42,965 nt of DNA from Muribaculaceae bacterium (GTDB taxonomy: Bacteria > Bacteroidota > Bacteroidia > Bacteroidales > Muribaculaceae), in the NCBI GenBank assembly GCA_029057985.1, contig JAIDYR010000035.1, positions 1 through 42,965 of the forward strand. The letters run 5' to 3'. How positions within the stretch are numbered: position 1 is the stretch's first letter; each line of letters opens with the position of its first letter. This document shows, piece after piece, positions 1 to 9,625 of this stretch. A program made the translations under genes and the position numbers. The notes beneath the pieces were generated by a model. That model was given only the letters and a program-made list of their open reading frames with translations, was not told the DNA's origin and ran no database searches.

Positions 1-190
1 TTTTTATAGTCCTTTCTACTTTCTATGATCAATTAATCATTTATTATATTACTTATTATTAAGAACGGTTTGTCACTTCGCGATTTATAAAATATATTGG
101 TAATGGCGGCGTTTATTAGGCCGGGGCCGCTTTTTCTACACTTTATAATAGTAAATCCACTCGCGAAATTTAAAATATTTCGTTAAAAAA

Positions 191-221
191 TTGCTGAGAT
201 AGCAAATTTTTCGTAAATTTG
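191..221 (+). promoter_or_regulatory. Promoter of the alpha-amylase gene
   Basis: A TTG -33 element at 191-193 and a perfect Bacteroidetes -7 element TAAATTTG at 214-221 are separated by 20 bp. The gene starts at 266, so the leader is about 38 nt. The preceding 190 bases are AT-rich and show no gene. Confidence 0.75.
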
Positions 222-265
222 CGGTTTGAATACATTATGCTACTTAACTACCTAAAATTCTTACG

Positions 266-2572
266 ATGAAACGACTCTTAAGTGTGGCCGCTCTCAGCTG
301 GATGCTCTGCAGTTCCGCTTTTTCGGCCGACTATGGATTGCCTGCCAACATTCAGGACGGCAATATCCTGCATTGTTTCGACTGGACTTTTACTGATATC
401 CAGAAAGAACTTCCCAATATCGCAGCCGCAGGCTTCGGGGCAATTCAGGTATCCCCGGTGCAGGGCAACTGCGCCAACAACGCAGAATGGTTCTACGCCT
501 ATATGCCCTACGATTTCACTTTCCGCGCTAACGGCAATGGATCCCGCGCTCAGCTCCAGGCTCTCTGCACGGCTGCCAAGCAATATGGCATCAAGATCGT
601 AGTCGACGTAGTGGCCAACCACGTCAATCAGGCTAAAGGCTACCACGATACATGGTGGGATTCCAATGGCCGCGTACGCTGGAACGGCGGATGCGACTAT
701 AACAACCGCTACTCCATCACTCACAATCAGCTTGGCGAATATGGCGACGTCAATTCCGAAGACGCTCAGGTGCAGGCTCGCGCAAAGGCCTTTATCGAAG
801 ACCTTAAGTCACTCGGAGTGGCAGGCATACGCTGGGATGCTGCCAAGCATATCGGGCTCCCTTCGGAAAGCTGTAACTTCTGGTCGCAGATGGCTTCGGT
901 CAATGGTCTCTGGCATTACGGCGAGATTCTTGACGGCCCCGGCGGCGACAAATATCGTCTACTTAAAGAATACACAAAATATATCGGTGTGACTGATTCG
1001 GAGTATTCCAAATGGACTCTCGAACAGGTTGAACGCGGCGACGTCCCCTCCGGCGGAGGAAGCTGGACCGCCAATGGCGTGCCCTCTACAGGTATCGTCT
1101 ATTGGGCTGAAAGTCATGATGACTATTCCAATGACGGCCAGTATGGTAAAAATACTGCTCTTATCTCCCAGGATAAGATGGACCGTGCATACGCAATCAC
1201 AGCGTGCCGTAAGGGTGAGGCCGCACTCTACTTCTCCCGCCCCGCTGCCACAACCCGCACCACTATCAAGATGGGCCAGAAAGGCTCCACTCACTTCACT
1301 GCAAAGGAAGTAGCCGAAGTCAACAAATTCCGCAACGCAATGGTAGGGCTCGATGATTACTATTCTGCGTCCAACGGAGTTGCGTGCGTCACGCGTAAGG
1401 GTGGCGGAGCCGTGATAGTTGTCGGAGCCGGGGGCAGCCGCCAGGTCAATGTGCCCAACGGAGGCAGTTTTGTTCCCGCCGGCACATACGTCGACAAAGT
1501 CTCAGGCAACTCTTTCACCGTCACATCTTCTACAATCTCCGGAAAGACCGGCTCAAGCGGCATCGCGGTCATTTATGGAGAAGTGACCCACGAACCCTCC
1601 GTCACTCTTTCTCCCGATGGCGGCGACTTCTATGAATCCGTCAATGTCACTCTGACACCAAAGGACTATAAGACTGCCTGGTATAAGATCGGCAATGGAG
1701 CCCAGACTAATCTCACCGGCCCGACGACCATTACTCTCGGCGCGGATCTTCAGATCGGACAGAGCGTCACCCTCTCATGGAGCGCAACTGACGAAAAAGG
1801 CGTAACAAAGACCGGCTCCGCTACCTATAAGAAGGTAGAAAAAGTCATCCCGACAAATGCTTACGCTTACTTCGACAATACTGCCAACTGGAACGAAGTC
1901 TACGTTTGGGCTTGGAATACGACTGAAAACTGCACATCTTCCGGCACTTGGCCCGGCGACAAACTGACCAAGGGCGCCGACGGCAAATATCTCTGGACCG
2001 CTCCAGACGGCAAAGTGCCGACCCAGATCATCTTCAGCGGCGGCGACGACGCGACAAAGACTGCCGACCTCATCTTCAAGAACGGCGCCACTTATAAGGC
2101 CGACGGTTCATTCTCCGGTGGCGGCGGCGACGACCCGTTCCCCCCGACTCCCGGTATGGATGGATATAAGGTATTCCTGAAGAATACCCATAACTGGGCG
2201 CAGCCTTACGTATGGGCCTGGAACGATACTGCCAACTGTACTCACGGTGGCACCTGGCCCGGCGATAAGATGACTCGCGAAGCCGATGGCACATGGAGCT
2301 GGTCAGCACCCGACGGCAAGATCCCTACTCAGATCATCTTCAACGGCGGCGGCGATGACACCAAGACCTCCGACCTTCCCTATCGCAACTTCGCTATCTA
2401 TTCATGCGACGGCAGCTATGTCGATAATCCGCTGACAGTAGTTGACGCTATAGAAATAGCTGATGAAGCACCCGTCTACTTCAACCTCCAGGGCGTACGC
2501 GTCGATAATCCCGGAGCCGGACTCTATATCAAAGTGACCGGAAAGAAAGTGGAAAAGGTCATTATCCGCTGA
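266..2572 (+). CDS. Secreted GH13 alpha-amylase with two C-terminal starch-binding modules
   Basis: This is an exported endo-acting alpha-1,4-glucan hydrolase that would degrade starch outside the cell. A signal peptide (MKRLLSVAALSWMLCSSAFSA) leads into a GH13 barrel. The conserved regions are present: DVVANH (region I), GIRWDAAKH with nucleophile D191, YGEILDG with acid/base E220, and ESHDD with H284/D285. After an Ig-like linker (about residues 440-525) come two homologous modules of about 80 residues (roughly 531-613 and 632-712). They share VWAWN, GTWPGD and the PTQIIF signature and resemble CBM26-type starch-binding domains. The last 40 residues (YFNLQGVRV, then GLYIKVTGKKVEKVIIR) resemble a Bacteroidales T9SS-type sorting tail. 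It is not beside SusC/SusD genes, so this is a stand-alone amylase. The family assignment is strong; the CBM family number and T9SS export are inferred. Confidence 0.93.
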   Translation: MKRLLSVAALSWMLCSSAFSADYGLPANIQDGNILHCFDWTFTDIQKELPNIAAAGFGAIQVSPVQGNCANNAEWFYAYMPYDFTFRANGNGSRAQLQALCTAAKQYGIKIVVDVVANHVNQAKGYHDTWWDSNGRVRWNGGCDYNNRYSITHNQLGEYGDVNSEDAQVQARAKAFIEDLKSLGVAGIRWDAAKHIGLPSESCNFWSQMASVNGLWHYGEILDGPGGDKYRLLKEYTKYIGVTDSEYSKWTLEQVERGDVPSGGGSWTANGVPSTGIVYWAESHDDYSNDGQYGKNTALISQDKMDRAYAITACRKGEAALYFSRPAATTRTTIKMGQKGSTHFTAKEVAEVNKFRNAMVGLDDYYSASNGVACVTRKGGGAVIVVGAGGSRQVNVPNGGSFVPAGTYVDKVSGNSFTVTSSTISGKTGSSGIAVIYGEVTHEPSVTLSPDGGDFYESVNVTLTPKDYKTAWYKIGNGAQTNLTGPTTITLGADLQIGQSVTLSWSATDEKGVTKTGSATYKKVEKVIPTNAYAYFDNTANWNEVYVWAWNTTENCTSSGTWPGDKLTKGADGKYLWTAPDGKVPTQIIFSGGDDATKTADLIFKNGATYKADGSFSGGGGDDPFPPTPGMDGYKVFLKNTHNWAQPYVWAWNDTANCTHGGTWPGDKMTREADGTWSWSAPDGKIPTQIIFNGGGDDTKTSDLPYRNFAIYSCDGSYVDNPLTVVDAIEIADEAPVYFNLQGVRVDNPGAGLYIKVTGKKVEKVIIR

Positions 2573-2580
2573 TTGAATTC

Positions 2581-2601
2581 TGAAATATCAGGCATATTTC
2601 A
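2581..2601 (+). other. Hairpin just after the amylase stop codon
   Basis: TGAAATAT and ATATTTCA form a perfect 8-bp stem with a 5-nt loop, 8 nt after the stop codon. No T-run follows, so it is not a terminator by itself. It may protect the 3' end of the transcript ahead of the terminator downstream. Confidence 0.4.
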
Positions 2602-2637
2602 AAGACCACGTATTTCTTATTTAGGAATTTATATAAA

Positions 2638-2675
2638 GGCAATTCTTGGTAATCTACCGGGAATTGCCTATTTTT
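2638..2675 (+). terminator. Intrinsic terminator of the amylase gene
   Basis: GGCAATTC (2638-2645) pairs perfectly with GAATTGCC (2661-2668). A further GGTA/TACC pairing lies inside the loop, and TATTTTT follows. It separates the amylase gene from the metal-efflux operon. Confidence 0.8.
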
Positions 2676-2734
2676 GTATTCCACGTAATCTCACTTCTGT
2701 AAAACTCTGCAACCGGATTGCATGGGTTAAATGT

Positions 2735-2742
2735 TAAATTTG
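2735..2742 (+). promoter_or_regulatory. -7 element of the RND efflux operon promoter
   Basis: TAAATTTG matches the -7 consensus TAnnTTTG and lies 28 bp before the start codon. No -33 element stands at the usual spacing; the nearest TTG (2718-2720) is too close. This promoter may need an activator, as would suit metal-responsive control, but no regulator gene is next to it. Confidence 0.55.
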
Positions 2743-2770
2743 CGAAAATTTGAAGCAACCGACCTGATAT

Positions 2771-3967
2771 ATGAAACATACATTTTTAGGGAAGGCTTTA
2801 GTCTGCGGCCTTCTTTCTCTTGCCCTCGCGGCATGTGGACACAGCGATCATGACGGTCATGACCACGACCACGAAGGCCACGACCATGCCTCCGAGGAGG
2901 CTCATGGCCACGAAGGCCACGACCATGGGCATGAAGGAGAAGAGAACCATGGCGCAGGAGAAATAGTGATGTCACCCGAAAAAGCCAAGGCAGCCGGAAT
3001 CGTAGTGGAGGCTGTCGCAGCCGACAACTTCTCGGAAGTCATAGCGACTTCCGGTCGCGTGCTGCTGTCTGCCGCTGACGAAGCTACCGTAGTCGCCACT
3101 CAACCGGGGATCGTCACTATGACAAAAGCCTGGACACAGGGGATGCCGGTCAGCGTTGGTACTCCTCTTTTCTCAATATCCCAGAGCAAACTGCCTGAAG
3201 GTGATTTAGCGACCCGCGCCAAGATTGATCTCGAGACCGCAAAGCGCGAATTCGACCGGGTGCAGAAACTCTATGACTCCCGTCTCGCAACTGCCGCTGA
3301 ATACGAAACTGCCAAAAATGCCTATGAAAATGCCCGGCTTACGGCCTCGGCCCTCGCAAACGGCGGAAATGGGAGTGTTTCCTCCCCCAAAAGCGGTTAC
3401 GTTCTGCAATGTCTGGTAAAGGATGGAGATTACGTAGAAGTCGGCACGCCATTAATGACAGTGACATCGACCAAGCGAATGAGGCTGCAGGCGGATCTTC
3501 CTATCCGTAATTTCGGCGACATCTCACGAATAATCTCGGCTAATTTCCGCTTGCCTCAGAACGAGACTCTCTATCGTCTTGAGACTCTCGGAGGTCGCAT
3601 CGTCAGCCATTCCCGCGTAGCGGAAGGAAATTCAGCCTATGTCCCGGTAATCTTTGAATTTGATAATGCTCCGGGAGTTGTAGCGGGGAGTTTTGCGGAA
3701 ATATATCTTATAGGGAATCCCCGACCCGGAATTATAAGCGTGCCTAAGTCAGCTCTTACCGAGGAGCAGGGCCTGTTCTATGTCTATATTCAGGAAGACG
3801 AGGATTGCTATCGCAAGCGACTGGTCACAAAAGGAGCCACCGACGGCCAACGGGTCGAGATAAAGTCAGGCTTGAAAGCCGGCGACCGGATTGTCACCGC
3901 AAATCCTATGGCGGTCAAAATGGCCTCCATGTCCGGATCCATACCGGGTCATACTCATGAACATTGA
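2771..3967 (+). CDS. Heavy-metal RND efflux periplasmic adaptor, His-rich lipoprotein
   Basis: This is the membrane-fusion (HlyD/CzcB-like) subunit linking the inner-membrane pump encoded next to the outer-membrane channel. The signal peptide ends in a lipobox LAAC with the acylated cysteine at residue 22, so it is a lipoprotein. Residues 23-62 are dominated by His, Asp, Glu and Gly in repeated HDH/HEGHDH patterns, a likely metal-binding tail. Barrel-sandwich halves flank a coiled coil (about residues 155-195), followed by the second half (SPKSGYVLQ) and beta-barrel/proximal domains ending in GLKAGDRIVTANP. The length of 398 aa is normal. It lies 34 bp upstream of the pump gene in the same operon. 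The His-rich tail favours Zn, Co, Ni or Cu over drugs, but the ion cannot be fixed from sequence. Confidence 0.92.
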   Translation: MKHTFLGKALVCGLLSLALAACGHSDHDGHDHDHEGHDHASEEAHGHEGHDHGHEGEENHGAGEIVMSPEKAKAAGIVVEAVAADNFSEVIATSGRVLLSAADEATVVATQPGIVTMTKAWTQGMPVSVGTPLFSISQSKLPEGDLATRAKIDLETAKREFDRVQKLYDSRLATAAEYETAKNAYENARLTASALANGGNGSVSSPKSGYVLQCLVKDGDYVEVGTPLMTVTSTKRMRLQADLPIRNFGDISRIISANFRLPQNETLYRLETLGGRIVSHSRVAEGNSAYVPVIFEFDNAPGVVAGSFAEIYLIGNPRPGIISVPKSALTEEQGLFYVYIQEDEDCYRKRLVTKGATDGQRVEIKSGLKAGDRIVTANPMAVKMASMSGSIPGHTHEH

Positions 3968-4001
3968 TTCTTCTCTTCCTCTATAAAATAATACTGCCGC
4001 T

Positions 4002-7000
4002 ATGCTTGACAGAATCATTCGGTTTTCGCTCAACTATCGATTGCTGATAATTGGACTTTCCCTCTTTATAATCGGCATCGGATTATATACAGCTTCCAAA
4101 ACGGAGGTAGACGTCTTTCCCGATCTTAATGCCCCTACGGTCTCCATTATGACAGAAGCGGGCGGAATGGCTGCGGAGGAAGTGGAGCGTCTTGTCTCGT
4201 TTCCGATAGAGACAGCTATGAACGGCGCCTCGGGAGTGAGACGCGTCCGCTCAAGTTCTACGGCAGGGTTCTCGGTAGTATGGGTGGAATTTGATTGGTC
4301 GACCGATGTCTATCTCGCGCGCCAGATAGTAGCTGAGCGATTGGCAGGAGTTGCCGAGACGCTGCCTCCGGGCGTAGCGGCTCCGGTAATGGGTCCGCAA
4401 TCTTCCATACTCGGGGAGGTCTTCATAATTGGCCTGACTCCCGGACAAAGCGCGACTTCCATGCGCGAACTTCGCACGTTTGCCGAATGGAATCTGCGTC
4501 CGCGACTGCTGGCCGTCGAAGGAGTAGCACAGGTGAGCGTCCTCGGAGGCGAAATGAAGGAGTATCAGATTCTGCTCGACCCGGCTAAAATGCGACATTA
4601 CGGTGTGAGTCTTTCAGATGTCATGGATGCTACGCGCGACATGAACCGCAACGTAGCAGGCGGTGTCCTTTACGAATACGGCAACGAATATCTGATTCGC
4701 GGCGTAGCCGGACCGGATATTATCGAGAGGCTTAACGTGGCCAAGGTAGCCATGTCGGAAGGGTTTCCGATCACTCTTGCCGATATCGCGGAGATAACGG
4801 AAGGCGCCGAATCGCCCCGCACGGGTCTTGCCTCGGTCAAAGGGAAGGAATCAGTCTTGCTCACTGTAACCAAGCAACCCCGGGTAGGCACTATCGGACT
4901 TACCGAACGCCTCGAAGAAGTCACTACCGAGGTTGCGAAATCGCTTCCGACTGACGTTAAGGTCTCGACCGACGTGTTCCGACAATCCGACTTTATCGAT
5001 GCCTCGGTCAGCAATGTCAAGACGTCGCTCATCGAGGGCGGAATATTCGTAGTCATAATCCTCTTCTTATTCCTGGGAAATATCCGCACGACTCTGATTT
5101 CGATAGTGACAATCCCGCTTTCGATAGTAGTCGCGTTGCTCGTGCTCAACTGGCTCGGCCAGAGCATCAACACAATGAGTCTGGGCGGACTGGCTATTGC
5201 TATCGGATCGCTGGTCGACGATGCAATTGTCGACGTGGAGAATGTATGGCGAAAGCTTCGTGAAAACCGGCTACTCCCTCCGGGGGAGAGACGCAAAGGA
5301 AGGGAGGTCATCTTCGAGGCTTCGCGTGAAGTGCGACTTCCAATCCTCAACTCTACACTTATTATTATCGTAAGCTTTGTGCCGCTCTTCTTCCTCAACG
5401 GTATGGAAGGAAGGATGCTCATCCCTCTGGGTGTGGCGTTCATCACGGCTTTGTTGGCCTCAACTCTGGTGGCCCTGACGCTGACTCCGGTGCTTTGCTC
5501 CTATCTCCTGACTCATCCGAAGATGGAGATGAAGATGGAGAAAGAATCAAATGTTGTCGGCTGGCTCAAGAATTTTTATGGTCGATCCCTCTCTTGGGCT
5601 CTTGATCATCAGAGGCCCGTGGTCATCTCGGCTCTCTGCCTGCTGATAATCTCCATCGGAATATTCTTCACTTTGGGAAGCAGCTTCCTGCCTCCCTTCA
5701 ATGAGGGATCTTTCACGATTAATGTCTCATCATTGCCCGGCATATCTCTTGAGGAGTCCGATAAGATCGGCCGTCACGCTGAGGAACTGCTTATGACGGT
5801 GCCGGAGATTCAGACTGTAGCTCGCAAGACCGGACGAGCGGAACTCGATGAGCACGCTCTCGGCGTCAATGTCTCCGAAATTGAGGCTCCCTTCAAATTA
5901 TCCGGACGTTCGCATAAGGAGGTTGCCAAGGAAATCCGGGAGAAACTCTCCGTAATCGCAGGGGCCAACATAGAGATCGGGCAGCCGATCAGCCATCGCA
6001 TCGATGCCATGCTGAGCGGCACACGCGCAGGAATAGCCATAAAACTCTTTGGAGAGGACCTCAACGCTATGTATCTGACCGCAAATCGTATCAAAGACGC
6101 CATATCGGATATAGAAGGGATTGCCGACCTCAACGTAGAGCAACAGGTGGAGCGCCCGGAGATCAAGATTATCCCACGCCCGCTACTTCTCGCCAAGGCG
6201 GGAATATCGCTGCCGGAATTCAATGACTTCATCGCTGTAATGATCGGCGGCGAGAAAGTCAGCCGTGTCTATGAAGGTGACCGGAGTTTTAATCTGACGG
6301 TGCGTTCGACGGAAGGATCGCGAGCCTCTATCGATGATATCCGCAATATGCCGATCGAAACGCCGGAGGGGACTGTTCTGCTATCCGAAGTTGCGGATAT
6401 TACGTCTTCGTCAGGACCCAACACAATCAGCCGCGAGAACGTAAAACGCAAGATCGTCATCTCCGCCAATGCCGCCGACCGCGACCTGGGAAGCGTCATG
6501 AAAGATATCAGAAGCCGAATTGACGAAAAGATCATCCTGCCGGAAGGATACCATATCGAGTATGGCGGACAATTTGAAAGTGAGCAAGCTGCGAGCCGCA
6601 CCCTTCTGCTGACCTCTCTTCTCAGCATTATGGTGATCTTCCTTCTTCTCTATATGGAATTCCGGAATGTAAAGGAGAGTGGCGTCATACTGCTGAATCT
6701 ACCTTTCGCTCTGATCGGAGGAGTATTGGTCCTGCGCTTCACGAGTGGAGAAGTATCTATCCCGGCTATCATCGGCTTCATTTCACTCTTCGGCATAGCT
6801 ACCCGCAACGGAATGCTCCTTATCTCCCGCTATAATCTTCTCCGGGAGGAGGGAATGGATCTGAGAGCTTCAGTAGCGAGAGGTTCGCTCGACAGAATGA
6901 ACCCTATCCTTATGACTGCCTTGACATCCGCCCTGGCCCTCATCCCCTTGGCTGCCCGAGGCGACCTTCCCGGAAATGAGATTCAGAGTCCGATGGCGAT

Positions 7001-7160
7001 AGTAATCCTCGGAGGATTGATAACTTCAACCATATTGAACGCATATATCATCCCAATCATCTATCTCTATCTTCATAAAAATGACTCATCAAAAGATTCG
7101 GCTGAAGATCCGGCAGGAAATGCATCTCCGAAAATAACCGACTCCCTAACACGAAATTAA
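4002..7160 (+). CDS. Heavy-metal efflux RND pump (CzcA/CusA family)
   Basis: This is the proton-driven inner-membrane pump of a tripartite metal exporter. At 1052 aa it has the standard RND length. A first membrane helix (FSLNYRLLIIGLSLFIIGIG) precedes a large periplasmic domain. The N-terminal HME-RND signature follows it (TEVDVFPDLNAPTVSIMTEA), then the central helices. TM4 carries the acidic relay region GSLVDDAIVDVENV, which has the DxE-type acids expected in metal pumps. The second periplasmic domain starts near residue 565 (SFLPPFNEGSF) and a second helix bundle completes the fold. The C-terminal tail is short and charged. It sits between the adaptor and the channel gene; the channel start lies 2 bp after this stop. 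Substrate is undetermined among Zn, Co, Cd, Cu and Ag. Confidence 0.94.
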   Translation: MLDRIIRFSLNYRLLIIGLSLFIIGIGLYTASKTEVDVFPDLNAPTVSIMTEAGGMAAEEVERLVSFPIETAMNGASGVRRVRSSSTAGFSVVWVEFDWSTDVYLARQIVAERLAGVAETLPPGVAAPVMGPQSSILGEVFIIGLTPGQSATSMRELRTFAEWNLRPRLLAVEGVAQVSVLGGEMKEYQILLDPAKMRHYGVSLSDVMDATRDMNRNVAGGVLYEYGNEYLIRGVAGPDIIERLNVAKVAMSEGFPITLADIAEITEGAESPRTGLASVKGKESVLLTVTKQPRVGTIGLTERLEEVTTEVAKSLPTDVKVSTDVFRQSDFIDASVSNVKTSLIEGGIFVVIILFLFLGNIRTTLISIVTIPLSIVVALLVLNWLGQSINTMSLGGLAIAIGSLVDDAIVDVENVWRKLRENRLLPPGERRKGREVIFEASREVRLPILNSTLIIIVSFVPLFFLNGMEGRMLIPLGVAFITALLASTLVALTLTPVLCSYLLTHPKMEMKMEKESNVVGWLKNFYGRSLSWALDHQRPVVISALCLLIISIGIFFTLGSSFLPPFNEGSFTINVSSLPGISLEESDKIGRHAEELLMTVPEIQTVARKTGRAELDEHALGVNVSEIEAPFKLSGRSHKEVAKEIREKLSVIAGANIEIGQPISHRIDAMLSGTRAGIAIKLFGEDLNAMYLTANRIKDAISDIEGIADLNVEQQVERPEIKIIPRPLLLAKAGISLPEFNDFIAVMIGGEKVSRVYEGDRSFNLTVRSTEGSRASIDDIRNMPIETPEGTVLLSEVADITSSSGPNTISRENVKRKIVISANAADRDLGSVMKDIRSRIDEKIILPEGYHIEYGGQFESEQAASRTLLLTSLLSIMVIFLLLYMEFRNVKESGVILLNLPFALIGGVLVLRFTSGEVSIPAIIGFISLFGIATRNGMLLISRYNLLREEGMDLRASVARGSLDRMNPILMTALTSALALIPLAARGDLPGNEIQSPMAIVILGGLITSTILNAYIIPIIYLYLHKNDSSKDSAEDPAGNASPKITDSLTRN

Positions 7161-7162
7161 CC

Positions 7163-8377
7163 ATGACACTCCGATATATTATTATATCTCTAATTCTCGG
7201 ATATTCCACTCTTACTTCAGTTATCAATGCCGAGATCGCTCCGATTTCAGGGAATACAGTAGTAAATACCCCTACGATTGAGTCAGTAATAGCTGAAATT
7301 GAGTCCAATAATCTCTCACTCAAGACCGCCGCAGCTGCCAACAATGCGGAAACTGCCGAACTGCAGGCGGCGAATATAATAGGCCCGACCTCAATTGAAT
7401 ATTCTCCATTTTTTCAGAGCGGCTGGAGAGGTGTAGCCTCTTCCGAACTCATAGTAAAGCAGGAGTTTGATTTCCCGACGAAGTACGCGTCCCGCGCAAA
7501 AGCAGCCGGAGCTAAAGGGAAAGCTCTCGATGCGGCCCTGGAAGAGCAGCGCCGTTCGATCCGCATCGAAGCTACCCAAGCCTGCATAGACCGGATTGGC
7601 GCGGAGAAGCGCCTTGAAATTCTTAATGACCGGCTTAAACTGACAAAGATATTGCTGAATCTTTATGAGCAGAAGTATGAACTGCGGTCAGCGACGGCTC
7701 TTGATCTCAATCTGATTAAACTTTCAAAAATAGATATCGAAAGAGACATCACCTCTACAATGACAGAGGCTATGGAGGCGGAAGCGACTTTGCAACGCCT
7801 CAATGGAGGCACTCCTATCAGTCTTACCGGCATGGATTATGCCGGAAGTATCGAAGAGGTGATACTCCCTGAATCCGCCCGGATCTATGCAGCCCAATCC
7901 CCTTCAGTAGCCGCTGCAGAAGCGGATATAAGGGTATCGGAAGCTGAGCTCTCGATAGCACGCAGCAGTTGGTTGCCTACCATTGGAGTAGGCTATCGAC
8001 GGAATACGGAGGTAGGAAGCTCTTCGAACGGTTTTGTAATCGGACTGGACTTCCCCATCTTCGGGCTCGGCCGACAAAAGAAAGCGGCGGAAGCCCGGAA
8101 GGCTGCCGCCGAAATATCATTACTTGAAGCTGATAAGAATGCCGAAGCCGAAGCCGCCTCTGTCATGCGCCAATTGGAATCCATGCGCAAGACTCTCGCA
8201 ACTGAAGATCCGGCCCTGATCAGCGAGACCATACATCTCTATGATGAAAGCCTGCGACTCGGACAGATTACAATGACCGACTACTGTCGCGAAACAGAAT
8301 CTCTACTCGACAGGGCCCTGACTCTGTCCAGAATCGAACAAGACTATCGCCGATTGGCCGCCACTCTGATTCAGTAG
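7163..8377 (+). CDS. TolC-family outer-membrane channel of the metal efflux system (CzcC-like)
   Basis: This outer-membrane efflux protein completes the tripartite exporter. A signal peptide (about residues 1-24) is followed by two long helical, alanine- and glutamate-rich segments (about 40-210 and 225-400) typical of the duplicated TolC/CzcC fold. The internal strand region GVGYRRNTEVGSSSNGFVIG fits a beta-barrel part. The length of 404 aa matches CzcC-type members. It starts 2 bp after the pump gene, which implies tight translational coupling. Its end faces the sufS stop with only 9 bp between them and no visible terminator. Confidence 0.9.
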   Translation: MTLRYIIISLILGYSTLTSVINAEIAPISGNTVVNTPTIESVIAEIESNNLSLKTAAAANNAETAELQAANIIGPTSIEYSPFFQSGWRGVASSELIVKQEFDFPTKYASRAKAAGAKGKALDAALEEQRRSIRIEATQACIDRIGAEKRLEILNDRLKLTKILLNLYEQKYELRSATALDLNLIKLSKIDIERDITSTMTEAMEAEATLQRLNGGTPISLTGMDYAGSIEEVILPESARIYAAQSPSVAAAEADIRVSEAELSIARSSWLPTIGVGYRRNTEVGSSSNGFVIGLDFPIFGLGRQKKAAEARKAAAEISLLEADKNAEAEAASVMRQLESMRKTLATEDPALISETIHLYDESLRLGQITMTDYCRETESLLDRALTLSRIEQDYRRLAATLIQ

Positions 8378-8386
8378 TAAGCAGCC

Positions 8387-9607
8387 CTATCCTAACATTG
8401 AGGCTACACGCTCCACTGCCTTTAGGAATTGGCCGACCTCCTCTTCAGTGTTGTAGACGGCGAAAGAAGCTCTGACAGTGCCGGGGATACCCAGCCGTTC
8501 CATCAGCGGCTGGGCGCAATGATGACCGGTGCGCACCGCCACTCCGAGACCATCGAGAAGCATACCGAAATCATAGGGATGCTCATCGCCGACGAGGAAG
8601 GAGAGGACGGCGGATTTATGAGAAGCTTCTCCGAATATGCGAACTCCCGGAGCGACATCCCGCAATCCGTCGGTCGCCAATCTCAGCAACTTTTCTTCGT
8701 GAGCTTCTATCGCATCTAAACCTGTCGATTCAAGAAAATTCAACGCTTCATCAAATGCCGCTATCCCGACAAAGTCAGGAGTGCCGGCCTCGAATTTAAA
8801 GGGGAGATCGGCAAAAGTCGTACCCTCAAATGAAACGTGACTGATCATCTCGCCTCCACCTTGATAAGGGGGCATACGCTCAAGCAATTTCTCTTTTCCG
8901 TAGAGCACACCGATTCCGGAAGGCCCATACATCTTATGCGCCGAAAAGGCATAGAAGTCGCAATCCAGGTCTTTGACATCGATATGAAGATGAGGTGAGG
9001 CCTGGGCTCCGTCGATGACCGCTATCGCTCCATGTTCATGTGCTATCCGGGTCATTTCCTTGACCGGGTTGATAGTGCCCAAGACATTGCTGACGTGGCA
9101 GAAGGCTGCTATACGGGTCTTTTCATTGAAAAGCGACCGATACTGATCGAGATCGAGTTCCCCCCTGTCATTGATATTGACCACGCGAATCTTCATTCCC
9201 GGATTGGAGGCCTGAAGAAGCTGCCAGGGCACTATATTCGAATGATGCTCCATGACAGTAAGGATAATCTCTGAGTCCTCTGGTATAATCTTGCCCAGGG
9301 ATGAAGCGACGAGATTGAGGGCTTCGGTAGTGCCGCGTGTAAAGATAATCTCCTTCTCGGAGCCGGCGTTGAGATACTTCGCCAAATGACGACGTGTACG
9401 CTCCTGCATCTCGGTCGCCTCTTGCGAAAGAGTATGCACTCCGCGATGCACATTCGCCTTATGATCCACGTACATCTCCCTGACGGCCTCGATAACTCTG
9501 TCCGGAGTCTGAGACGTCGCCGTATTATCCAGATATATCAGCGGCTTGCCATTGACGAGTCTGTCGAGAGACGGGAATTCCGATCTGATCTTTGCTATAT
9601 CCAACAT
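8387..9607 (-). CDS. sufS: Cysteine desulfurase SufS
   Basis: This PLP enzyme takes sulfur from L-cysteine for Fe-S cluster assembly in the cytoplasm. The PLP lysine is K225 in SAHKMYGPSG and the persulfide cysteine is C364 in RTGHHCAQPL, the short-loop context typical of group II SufS. The N-terminal motif YLDNTATSQTP and the family length (406 aa) agree. It is the last gene of the cvpA-sufC-sufD-sufS operon, 18 bp after sufD. No SufE or SufU partner gene is next to it. Confidence 0.96.
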   Translation of the reverse strand: MLDIAKIRSEFPSLDRLVNGKPLIYLDNTATSQTPDRVIEAVREMYVDHKANVHRGVHTLSQEATEMQERTRRHLAKYLNAGSEKEIIFTRGTTEALNLVASSLGKIIPEDSEIILTVMEHHSNIVPWQLLQASNPGMKIRVVNINDRGELDLDQYRSLFNEKTRIAAFCHVSNVLGTINPVKEMTRIAHEHGAIAVIDGAQASPHLHIDVKDLDCDFYAFSAHKMYGPSGIGVLYGKEKLLERMPPYQGGGEMISHVSFEGTTFADLPFKFEAGTPDFVGIAAFDEALNFLESTGLDAIEAHEEKLLRLATDGLRDVAPGVRIFGEASHKSAVLSFLVGDEHPYDFGMLLDGLGVAVRTGHHCAQPLMERLGIPGTVRASFAVYNTEEEVGQFLKAVERVASMLG

Positions 9608-9625
9608 ATCTTCGGTGTATTAAAA

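Noticed and set aside
4670..5446. Long open frame on the minus strand (258 codons) inside the RND pump gene
   Set aside because: It is antisense to a clearly conserved pump sequence, has no promoter or recognisable protein content, and reflects codon bias of the real gene.
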